A stretch of DNA of 64,000 nucleotides. Origin: Halobacteroides halobius DSM 5150. Its GTDB lineage: Bacteria > Bacillota > Halanaerobiia > Halobacteroidales > Halobacteroidaceae. The stretch spans positions 620,001 to 684,000 of the forward strand of contig NC_019978.1 of the NCBI RefSeq assembly GCF_000328625.1, given 5' to 3'. Below, piece after piece: positions 1-5,475 of this stretch. The notes beneath the pieces were generated by a model. It was not told where the DNA came from and searched no databases. It saw only the letters and a program-made list of their open reading frames with translations. A program made the translations under genes and the position numbers. The first letter of the stretch is position 1, and every line of letters begins with the position of its first letter.

Positions 1-111
1 TATTTAGTTACTCAACAAATAGAAAAAGATTGTCGGTTTGATGTAGTAGCTATACTGCAAAATGAGGAGCAACAAGAAATTGAATTGATTAGGAATGCTT
101 TTTTAGTTTAG
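1..111 (+). CDS. yraN: YraN family (UPF0102) protein, C-terminal fragment
   Basis: Only the last 36 codons lie in the window; the start is upstream of base 1. The visible end contains CRFDVVAI followed by an acidic stretch and a closing NAF-like sequence. This fits the C-terminus of the UPF0102/YraN family, predicted to have a restriction-endonuclease-like fold and unknown cellular role. It stops 10 bases before comM, and its last codons overlap the comM SD (AGGAGGGG), so the two are almost certainly co-transcribed. yraN lies next to comM/dprA in many Firmicutes. The family call rests on a short fragment plus context. Confidence 0.7.
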   Translation, partial: YLVTQQIEKDCRFDVVAILQNEEQQEIELIRNAFLV

Positions 112-121
112 GAGGGGTAGT

Positions 122-1648
122 GTGTTAGCCAAAACAGCTAGTAATGCTGTATTAGGGATAGAAGGATATTTAGTAGAGGTTGAAGTAGATTTATCACAAG
201 GTTTGCCAGCATTTAATATTGTTGGTCTACCAGACACTGCAGTTAGAGAAGCTAAGGAGAGGGTTAAAGCGGCTATTAAAAATTCAGGTTTTGAGTTTCC
301 GGTTAAAAGGATTACAGTTAATTTGGCTCCAGCAGATATAAAAAAACAGGGTCCAGCCTTTGATTTACCAATTGCTGTGGGGCTATTAGCAGCTGTAGGC
401 AGGGTGTCACAAGAGAGATTGAGTGATTATGCTCTAATAGGTGAATTATCTTTAGATGGTCGGATAAGAAGTGGCCAAGGGATCTTACCTATGGTTTTAT
501 CGGCCAAGAGAGCAGGGAAAAAAGGGGTTATACTAGCAAAAGAAAATGCTGCTGAAGCCTCAGTAGTTGATGGTTTAGAGATTATTCCTATTAATAATTT
601 AAAGCAAACAGTACGCTACTTAAATGGTCAGTTAGACGTAGATCAAGTGAAAATTGATTTATTTACCAGCAAGCAATCTAGCCATCCACTTGATTTTAGT
701 GATGTTAAAGGCCAAGAGCATGCTAAAAGAGCTTTAGAAGTGGCTGCAGCGGGAGGACATAATGTATTGATGGTAGGGCCACCAGGTTCTGGAAAGAGCA
801 TGTTAGCTAAAAGGTTACCAACTATTTTGCCGCCTTTAAGTAGACAAGAAGCTATTGAAGTAACTAAAGTTTTTAGTGTTATAGGTAAGTTATCACGGCC
901 ATTAATCACTAAACGTCCCTTTAGGAGCCCTCACCATACTATTTCAGATGCAGGGTTAATTGGTGGAGGTAGAATTCCAAAGCCTGGGGAGGTAAGCTTG
1001 GCCCATCAGGGGGTATTATTTTTAGATGAATTACCTGAATTTAAAAAGAGTGTATTAGAAGTGTTACGCCAGCCTTTAGAAGAAGGTGAAGTAACTATTT
1101 CAAGATCATTAACCACTTTAGAATATCCAGCTCAGTTTATGTTAATAGCTGCCATGAATCCTTGTAAGTGTGGTTATTATGGTGATCCAACTAAAGAGTG
1201 CACTTGTACATCTACTGAGATAAGGAGATATTTAAATAAAGTCTCTGGTCCATTAATGGATAGAATAGATATTCATTTAGAATTACCAAGGTTAAAAGTA
1301 GATGAATTAATTGAAAATAAAGCTAAGGAAAGTTCATCTAAAATAAAAGAAAGAGTAGTTAAAGCAAGAAGGAAACAATTGAAGCGTTTTAAGGAAGAAA
1401 GAATTACTCATAATGCTCAAATAAATAGTTCTTTACTAAAAGAATACTGTAATTTAAGTGGATCAGCTACTGTATTGTTAAAGGATGCCATTTCTAGATT
1501 AAATTTAAGTGCTAGAGCTTATGATCGAATCTTAAAGTTAGCAAGGACAATAGCTGATCTAGCAGCTGAAGAAGAAATAAATTCTAATCATATTGCTGAG
1601 GCAATTCAGTATCGAAATCTAGATCGTAAATATAGTACTGGTCTTTAG
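122..1648 (+). CDS. comM: ComM/YifB family Mg-chelatase-like AAA+ ATPase
   Basis: 508 aa, the usual family length, starting at GTG 10 bases after yraN with AGGAGGGG just upstream. The N-terminal part (about residues 20-140) is the Lon-protease-like ChlI domain. The AAA+ module has Walker A GPPGSGKS at 219-226 and Walker B VLFLDELPEF near 300. A Cys-rich insert CKCGYYGDPTKECTC lies near 347-361, with a C-terminal Mg_chelatase_C region after it. In Gram-negative naturally transformable bacteria ComM is a hexameric helicase promoting branch migration during recombination. The nearby dprA fits a DNA-uptake or recombination role, but function in this lineage is inferred. Confidence 0.93.
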   Translation: MLAKTASNAVLGIEGYLVEVEVDLSQGLPAFNIVGLPDTAVREAKERVKAAIKNSGFEFPVKRITVNLAPADIKKQGPAFDLPIAVGLLAAVGRVSQERLSDYALIGELSLDGRIRSGQGILPMVLSAKRAGKKGVILAKENAAEASVVDGLEIIPINNLKQTVRYLNGQLDVDQVKIDLFTSKQSSHPLDFSDVKGQEHAKRALEVAAAGGHNVLMVGPPGSGKSMLAKRLPTILPPLSRQEAIEVTKVFSVIGKLSRPLITKRPFRSPHHTISDAGLIGGGRIPKPGEVSLAHQGVLFLDELPEFKKSVLEVLRQPLEEGEVTISRSLTTLEYPAQFMLIAAMNPCKCGYYGDPTKECTCTSTEIRRYLNKVSGPLMDRIDIHLELPRLKVDELIENKAKESSSKIKERVVKARRKQLKRFKEERITHNAQINSSLLKEYCNLSGSATVLLKDAISRLNLSARAYDRILKLARTIADLAAEEEINSNHIAEAIQYRNLDRKYSTGL

Positions 1649-1675
1649 TATAGGAAAAATAAAATCAATTAAGTA

Positions 1676-1701
1676 AGAAGGCTCCTTGCAAGGAACCTTC
1701 T
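1676..1701 (-). terminator. Hairpin terminator after the distal tiny-protein pair
   Basis: Arms AGAAGGCTCCTT and AAGGAACCTTCT pair with one mismatch around a GC loop. Read on the minus strand the hairpin follows the stop of the tiny gene at 1710-1790 by about 9 bases and leads into a T-rich run. It lies between convergent comM and the tiny gene, so it may act in both directions, but the T-rich side favours the minus strand. Confidence 0.7.
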
Positions 1702-1709
1702 AAAGATTA

Positions 1710-1790
1710 TCAATTAATGCCACCCAAAATTAATAAAACAAGAATTAAGAAAGTCACATAAGGTCCATCTCCACCATTGTAGTCACCCAT
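1710..1790 (-). CDS. Tiny hydrophobic protein, YjcZ/tiny-TM sporulation type (copy A2)
   Basis: 26 codons reading MGDYNGGDGPYVTFLILVLL and then ILGGIN. The head is short, hydrophilic and Gly-rich, followed by one hydrophobic helix. The layout resembles Bacillus YjcZ-type tiny transmembrane proteins linked to sporulation, but that is a match of architecture, not of proven homology. A purine-rich SD (GGGGGTGGAAAAAG) precedes the ATG. It is the second gene of a two-gene unit, with a near copy at 2064-2147: both begin MGDYNGGDGPYVTFLIL. It is too short for routine gene calling. Confidence 0.72.
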   Translation of the reverse strand: MGDYNGGDGPYVTFLILVLLILGGIN

Positions 1791-1810
1791 CTTTTTCCAC
1801 CCCCCTTATA

Positions 1811-1828
1811 TTAAGTTATATAACTTAA
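1811..1828. repeat. 18-bp perfect palindrome (copy A) at the end of a tiny gene
   Basis: TTAAGTTATATAACTTAA is a perfect inverted repeat overlapping the stop codon of the tiny gene at 1825-1914. The same palindrome occurs at the same place in the second unit (2172-2189). It could be a protein-binding site or simply part of the duplicated segment. Confidence 0.85.
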
Positions 1829-1914
1829 ATAACACCTAAGACTAACAAAATAACAATTATAAATAAAATGCCACCATAATCTTCACCAAAGCCACCATTT
1901 TCATAGTCTCCCAT
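1825..1914 (-). CDS. Tiny hydrophobic protein, YjcZ-like (copy A1)
   Basis: 29 aa: MGDYENGGFGEDYGG followed by the hydrophobic tail ILFIIVILLVLGVI. The SD GGGAGGTG sits about 6 bases before the ATG. It is the first gene of the distal pair, with 34 bases between its stop and the start of the next tiny gene. Its last 15 residues (YGGILFIIVILLVLG plus VI) are identical to those of the gene at 2186-2275, while the heads differ, so the tail is the conserved part. A membrane-inserted spore or coat role is inferred from shape alone. Confidence 0.72.
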   Translation of the reverse strand: MGDYENGGFGEDYGGILFIIVILLVLGVI

Positions 1915-2008
1915 TAAACACACCTCCCAAATAATAGTAATTTGATCTTTTTATACGATAAAAAATATGGTATCTTAAGAGGGATAGACTATTTTATAGT
2001 ATTGGAAA

Positions 2009-2045
2009 AGACCAGAAGGTTCCAGCAGATAAAGCCTTCTGGTCT
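2009..2045 (-). terminator. Terminator after the proximal tiny-protein pair
   Basis: A perfect 11-bp stem (AGACCAGAAGG / CCTTCTGGTCT) encloses a 15-base loop, followed on the minus strand by TTTTCC. It lies 18 bases past the stop of the tiny gene at 2064-2147, separating the two duplicated units into probable independent transcripts. Confidence 0.8.
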
Positions 2046-2063
2046 AAGATTAATAGTCAATAA

Positions 2064-2147
2064 TTATTGCCAGCCACCGCCTAAAATTAATAAGATAAGA
2101 ATTAAGAAAGTAACGTAAGGTCCATCGCCACCATTGTAGTCACCCAT
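2064..2147 (-). CDS. Tiny hydrophobic protein, YjcZ/tiny-TM type (copy B2)
   Basis: 27 aa: MGDYNGGDGPYVTFLILILL then ILGGGWQ. It has a strong SD (AAGGAGGTG) about 7 bases before the ATG. It is nearly identical to the product of 1710-1790, differing by V to I and at the C-terminus, so it is a duplicate. It is the second gene of the proximal pair and is followed by the hairpin at 2009-2045. One hydrophobic helix fills most of its length. Confidence 0.75.
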   Translation of the reverse strand: MGDYNGGDGPYVTFLILILLILGGGWQ

Positions 2148-2171
2148 CTTTTTCACCTCCTTAATTTTATA

Positions 2172-2189
2172 TTAAGTTATATAACTTAA
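2172..2189. repeat. 18-bp perfect palindrome (copy B)
   Basis: TTAAGTTATATAACTTAA, identical to the copy at 1811-1828 and again overlapping the stop of the first tiny gene of its unit. Exact conservation in both copies means either a recent duplication or selection on the site. Confidence 0.85.
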
Positions 2190-2275
2190 ATAACACCTAA
2201 GACTAACAAAATAACGATTATAAATAAAATGCCACCATAATCTTCACCAAGTCCAGCTTCTTCATAACCTCCCAT
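2186..2275 (-). CDS. Tiny hydrophobic protein, YjcZ-like (copy B1)
   Basis: 29 aa: MGGYEEAGLGEDYGG followed by ILFIIVILLVLGVI. The SD TAGGAGGTG lies upstream. The C-terminal membrane segment is identical to that of 1825-1914, whereas the head has changed (YEEAGL against YENGGF). It is the first gene after the sigma-K-like promoter at 2406-2433, which supports mother-cell expression. As with the other three, the family name rests on architecture: a Gly/acidic head and a single hydrophobic tail. Confidence 0.72.
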   Translation of the reverse strand: MGGYEEAGLGEDYGGILFIIVILLVLGVI

Positions 2276-2405
2276 AGAGTACACCTCCTAACTGGATACT
2301 ATTTAAATCAAACTGTTTAATACGATTTAAGATTGATAAGATAAGGGCTAAGAAATAATATTAGTTTATTAAATTTTCTAAGCACCTCCTTATCAATTTC
2401 TGGTA

Positions 2406-2433
2406 TATTCTATGCAGGTAGTAGATTTTTTGT
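2406..2433 (-). promoter_or_regulatory. Sigma-K-like (mother-cell) promoter candidate for the tiny-protein cluster
   Basis: On the minus strand the sequence reads AC, then 17 bases, then CATAGAATA. This fits the sigma-K consensus AC-N16/17-CATAnnnTA at every defined position. It lies about 130 bases before the tiny gene at 2275. The same bases can also be read as a weak vegetative promoter (TTAACA, 18 bases, TAGAAT). No expression data are available. Confidence 0.45.
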
Positions 2434-2477
2434 TAAAAATAATTTGAAATGTAAAAAAATATAATATAAGCCAAAAA

Positions 2478-2507
2478 AAGATCCCCCGTTTAAACCGAGG
2501 GATCTTT
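2478..2507 (-). terminator. Terminator after the CBM25 / Mn-catalase pair
   Basis: Arms AAAGATCCC and GGGATCTTT form a 9-bp stem. On the minus strand the hairpin is followed by a run of T (complement of the A tract at 2473-2479). It starts 5 bases after the stop of the CBM25-like gene. Confidence 0.85.
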
Positions 2508-2512
2508 AGACC

Positions 2513-2809
2513 TTAGTAGATATCATAACTCCAATCTTGGTGATTATTATTATCCCAATTATTTGCAGAATCTTTAAAACAGAAGTTAAATTGTTCTCCA
2601 TTCTGTACTTCTAATTGAGCAGTCCAATAACCATTACTGCCTGGTTGCATCTCTATATCAGTTATATTCTGCCAGTTTGCACTAGAGCTAGTACCAGCAT
2701 GAATGTAAAGTTTTTCTGCACCATTTTTAGCTAATTTGCCATTATAGCTAACTGTTACTATATCTCCAGTGTGAATTGGCTTTGGTGCGATATTTACTTC
2801 TTTTTTCAA
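2513..2809 (-). CDS. Stand-alone carbohydrate-binding domain protein (CBM25/CBM26-like)
   Basis: 98 aa from a TTG start (2807-2809), chosen because AAAGGAGG lies 7 bases upstream; longer upstream reading would run into the catalase gene. It reads as one starch-binding-type beta-sandwich: VTVSYNGKLAKNGAEKLYIH, then GYWTAQLEV, then FNFCFKDSANNWDNNN, all typical of CBM25/26 modules of amylases. There is no catalytic domain and no signal peptide, so it is presumably cytoplasmic or in the forespore/mother cell. It starts 25 bases after the manganese catalase stop and shares its terminator. The ligand (glycogen or starch-like glucan) is inferred from the fold family. Confidence 0.8.
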   Translation of the reverse strand: MKKEVNIAPKPIHTGDIVTVSYNGKLAKNGAEKLYIHAGTSSSANWQNITDIEMQPGSNGYWTAQLEVQNGEQFNFCFKDSANNWDNNNHQDWSYDIY

Positions 2810-2834
2810 TTTGTTTCCTCCTTTAAGGTCAAGT

Positions 2835-3536
2835 TTATTGAACTGGTGTAGTCTCTTGTTTTTGACGTGGGCTCTCAAAACTAGGGGCAGTAGGATTAGG
2901 ATTATCAAAGTACTTGCCCGGAGTCGATAGATCAAAGTATAACTTAGAGTCTTCTGTAACCCCGAAATCATCATTAGATGACCTTTGATTATTTTGTACT
3001 TTATTTAAAGCTTCCCTAAATAAAGCATTATGAGCTTCTTCTCTATTCAATAAAAAATCAATAGTATCTCTAACACCTTGATCATCGATTTGACGGTGTA
3101 AATACTCATAGACAACTTTTGCTCTTTGTTCTGCTGCAATATTAGAGAGGATATCTGCTGCAATATCTCCTGTAACATTAACGAAGTTTCCAGTAAAAGG
3201 AGAGCCAGAAGCATTAGCTAACATAGGAGATAGACCTCCTAGAACTTGGCCCTCTATTTGTCCGACATTATCTTTAGTATTAGTCATTTCATGTCCATTT
3301 AACATATTAATAGTTTGGGCGACCATTTCTGCATGACTAAATTCTTCAGCGGCGATATCTAAAAAAAGGTCTTTAATTTCCGGGTCCTGAATCCGAAAGC
3401 TTTGTGCAAAGTACTGTAAACCAGCTTTTAACTCTCCATTACCTCCGCCAAGTTGTTCTTGTAACATAGAGGCATAAGCGGGATTTGCTTGATCAACTTT
3501 AACTTCATGTAATAATTTTTTATTGTGACTAAACAT
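2835..3536 (-). CDS. Manganese catalase family protein (CotJC-like)
   Basis: 233 aa; begins MFSHNKKLLHEVKVD, the characteristic start of the non-haem manganese catalase family. Four-helix-bundle metal ligands are visible: Glu35, Glu65 and His68 (EEFSHAEM), Glu136 (AAEQRAK) and His169 (REEAHN). The likely reaction is dismutation of H2O2 to water and oxygen by a di-manganese centre. The family includes the Bacillus spore-coat protein CotJC, but no cotJA or cotJB is adjacent. It leads a two-gene minus-strand unit with the CBM25-like gene. The SD AAGGAG precedes the ATG. Confidence 0.9.
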   Translation of the reverse strand: MFSHNKKLLHEVKVDQANPAYASMLQEQLGGGNGELKAGLQYFAQSFRIQDPEIKDLFLDIAAEEFSHAEMVAQTINMLNGHEMTNTKDNVGQIEGQVLGGLSPMLANASGSPFTGNFVNVTGDIAADILSNIAAEQRAKVVYEYLHRQIDDQGVRDTIDFLLNREEAHNALFREALNKVQNNQRSSNDDFGVTEDSKLYFDLSTPGKYFDNPNPTAPSFESPRQKQETTPVQ

Positions 3537-3836
3537 AATTTCAACTCCTTCTTAGTATTCTATAAATTAGTATTTGAATATAACTTAGAGATAATACTGG
3601 AAAAAGAACTCAATGAAGTAAATCGTTTATAAGGACAAATTATTTAAATACATATTTACTCTATTACCAACTAATACTAAAGGTATATAACGATAAAATA
3701 AGGGATTAAAATGGATACAAAAGATAAAAAGTTAATTAAAAGTATTAATCGGTGATACTTTTTTAGTTAATTTAAATAGAGGTAGAATTAGTTTTAAAGG
3801 TAGATTAATAGGTCATTAAAATAGGAGGGTTTAATT
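3537..3836. other. 300-bp divergent intergenic region between Mn catalase and dprA
   Basis: Very AT-rich (roughly 75 percent by eye), holding the start regions of two divergent transcripts. I found no convincing promoter pair on either side and no ORF with an SD. The only structured element is the hairpin at 3738-3764. The SD for dprA (AGGAGGG) is at its right edge. Confidence 0.6.
3738..3764 (+). terminator. Terminator-like hairpin upstream of dprA
   Basis: AAAAGTAT and ATACTTTT form an 8-bp stem around a 9-base loop (TAATCGGTG), followed by more T. Its weak A/T stem makes strength doubtful. It could end a short plus-strand transcript or act in a dprA leader. Confidence 0.35.
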
Positions 3837-4967
3837 ATGGAGGAGAAATTATATTGGGTTTGGCTAACTAAAATCCCAGGATTAGGACCTAGAAGAATAA
3901 AAAAGTTAGTAGATTATTTTAAAGATGCTAAAGGAATTTGGAATGCTGGTAGAGAAGACCTTAATAGTGTAAAAGGTATTGGTAGTTCTACTAGTATAAA
4001 GATTATAGAATCTAAAGCTAGATTTAATTTTAAAAGAGAATTGCAACAGTTAAAGAAATTTAAAGTAAAGGTTGTAACCTTAAGCGATAAATGTTATCCT
4101 AAATTATTAAAGGAAATCTATGACCCACCTCCTGTATTGTATTATAAGGGAGATATTTCTAGTTTAGAAAAACCTTGTATTTCTATTGTAGGTTCCCGCA
4201 AGTGTACATCTTATGGTCAAAGAATAGCCAATAGACTAGGGCAAAGGTTAGCTGAAATTGGGGTTTCAGTTACTAGTGGTTTGGCCCGAGGAATAGATAC
4301 TGCTAGTCATCAAGGGGCTGTAAGAACAGGTAGTACAGTTGCTATATTAGGTTCAGGTTTAGATAACATGTATCCACCTGAAAATAGAGGATTGGCAAAG
4401 AAAATAATGAATAATGGTAGTCTATTAACACCTTTTTCTTTAGGGACTAAACCCCAAGCAGGTAATTTTCCGGTTAGAAACCGGATCATTAGTGGTTTGT
4501 CATTAGGAACAATAGTAGTTGAAGCTGCTCAAAAGAGTGGATCTTTAATTACAGCTAACTTAGCTTTAGAGCAAGGGAGAGAAGTATTTGCTATTCCTGG
4601 TGATATTACTAAATCTCAGAGTAAAGGTACTAATAATTTAATTAAGAGTGGAGCAAAGTTAGTACAAAGTTTAGAAGATATTTTAGACGAGTTATCTTTC
4701 AAAATAAATTTTACAAGTAATAGACCAAAAAATAATTCGCAAATTATAAATGAGAAGACTTTAAAGTCCTTAGCTCCGCAAGAGAAACAAGTATACCAAC
4801 AGCTTTCTATTAATCCTCAGCAGTTTGAGTCTATAGTAGCTAAACTCAATTTAAATTCTGGTCAATTAAATTCAGTTTTGTTAGAGCTTGAAGTTAAAGG
4901 GTTAGTAGAGCAATTACCTGGTAGAAAGTTCAAATTGAATAAGTATCACAAGGAAAGGAGTATTTAA
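3837..4967 (+). CDS. dprA: DNA-processing protein DprA/Smf
   Basis: 376 aa. An N-terminal HhH/SAM-like region (LTKIPGLGPRRIKKLVDYF) precedes the Rossmann-like DprA domain: SIVGSRKCTSYG near 115, SGLARGIDTASHQGA, LGSGLDNMYPPENR, FPVRNRIISGLS and EAAQKSGSLITANLALEQGR. A C-terminal winged helix follows (about 315-370). DprA loads RecA on incoming single-stranded DNA during natural transformation. ATG start with AGGAGGG. It heads the dprA-smg-topA run, 6 bases before smg. With comM nearby, a recombination or uptake role is plausible; competence itself is not shown. Confidence 0.96.
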   Translation: MEEKLYWVWLTKIPGLGPRRIKKLVDYFKDAKGIWNAGREDLNSVKGIGSSTSIKIIESKARFNFKRELQQLKKFKVKVVTLSDKCYPKLLKEIYDPPPVLYYKGDISSLEKPCISIVGSRKCTSYGQRIANRLGQRLAEIGVSVTSGLARGIDTASHQGAVRTGSTVAILGSGLDNMYPPENRGLAKKIMNNGSLLTPFSLGTKPQAGNFPVRNRIISGLSLGTIVVEAAQKSGSLITANLALEQGREVFAIPGDITKSQSKGTNNLIKSGAKLVQSLEDILDELSFKINFTSNRPKNNSQIINEKTLKSLAPQEKQVYQQLSINPQQFESIVAKLNLNSGQLNSVLLELEVKGLVEQLPGRKFKLNKYHKERSI

Positions 4968-4973
4968 TATCAA

Positions 4974-5444
4974 ATGAACTCTAATGTATACGAAATAATT
5001 AGTCAATTAGTGAGAAAAATGTTAAATAAAGAGCAAGAAATTACAGATGAAGAGAGATTAATTAGTACTTTACAAGAAGAAGGATATAAGTTAGAAGATA
5101 TAAACCAGGCTTTTGAATTTATTTTTTCTTCTTCAGACATAATAGATATATCTAAGGATAAAGAACATAAACAAAGAATACTTGATTTTAGAGAAAGATT
5201 TAAATTTAATTTAAATGTACAAGGAATTATAATTAAACTTAATTCTTTAGACCTGCTTTCTAATGAAGAATTAGAAACAATTATAACTAAATCAGTTTCT
5301 CACCACAAAATCAGGTTAGATGTATTAGATTTTTGGGAGATTTTAGAAGAAATAATTGATGATGAATTTAGATTAGCTACATTAGTTGAAAAAATTCCTG
5401 AGTTTAAGATCATAAATGCTGGAAATCAAGAATATGTTCATTAA
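4974..5444 (+). CDS. smg: Smg family (DUF494) protein
   Basis: 156 aa, helical and acidic. It begins VYEIISQLVRKM and has the DUF494 feature LISTLQEEGYKLEDINQAFEF. The family lies between dprA (smf) and topA in both E. coli and many Firmicutes, exactly as here. No biochemical function is established. It starts 6 bases after the dprA stop; the SD (AAAGGAG) lies inside the end of dprA. Identification relies on position plus the conserved N-terminal half. Confidence 0.8.
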   Translation: MNSNVYEIISQLVRKMLNKEQEITDEERLISTLQEEGYKLEDINQAFEFIFSSSDIIDISKDKEHKQRILDFRERFKFNLNVQGIIIKLNSLDLLSNEELETIITKSVSHHKIRLDVLDFWEILEEIIDDEFRLATLVEKIPEFKIINAGNQEYVH

Positions 5445-5475
5445 ATAAAGTGATTTAAAGATGGAGGGGTGGAAA

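Noticed and set aside
2319-2385. Possible 22-codon ORF on the minus strand beginning GTG inside AAGGAGGTG
   Set aside because: The GTG overlaps the SD itself, so spacing is zero; it lacks the Gly-rich head of the four tiny proteins. It may be part of the leader from the sigma-K-like promoter, but I cannot support translation.
2810-2974. Longer N-terminus for the CBM25-like protein, reaching into the catalase gene
   Set aside because: The extra residues are the catalase C-terminus in another frame, with no SD. The TTG at 2809 has a perfect SD and gives a compact domain.
5461-5475. ATG 5461 as the start of topA
   Set aside because: It would place the strong GGAGGGG inside the coding sequence with no SD ahead. 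TTG 5476 fits the family N-terminus better.
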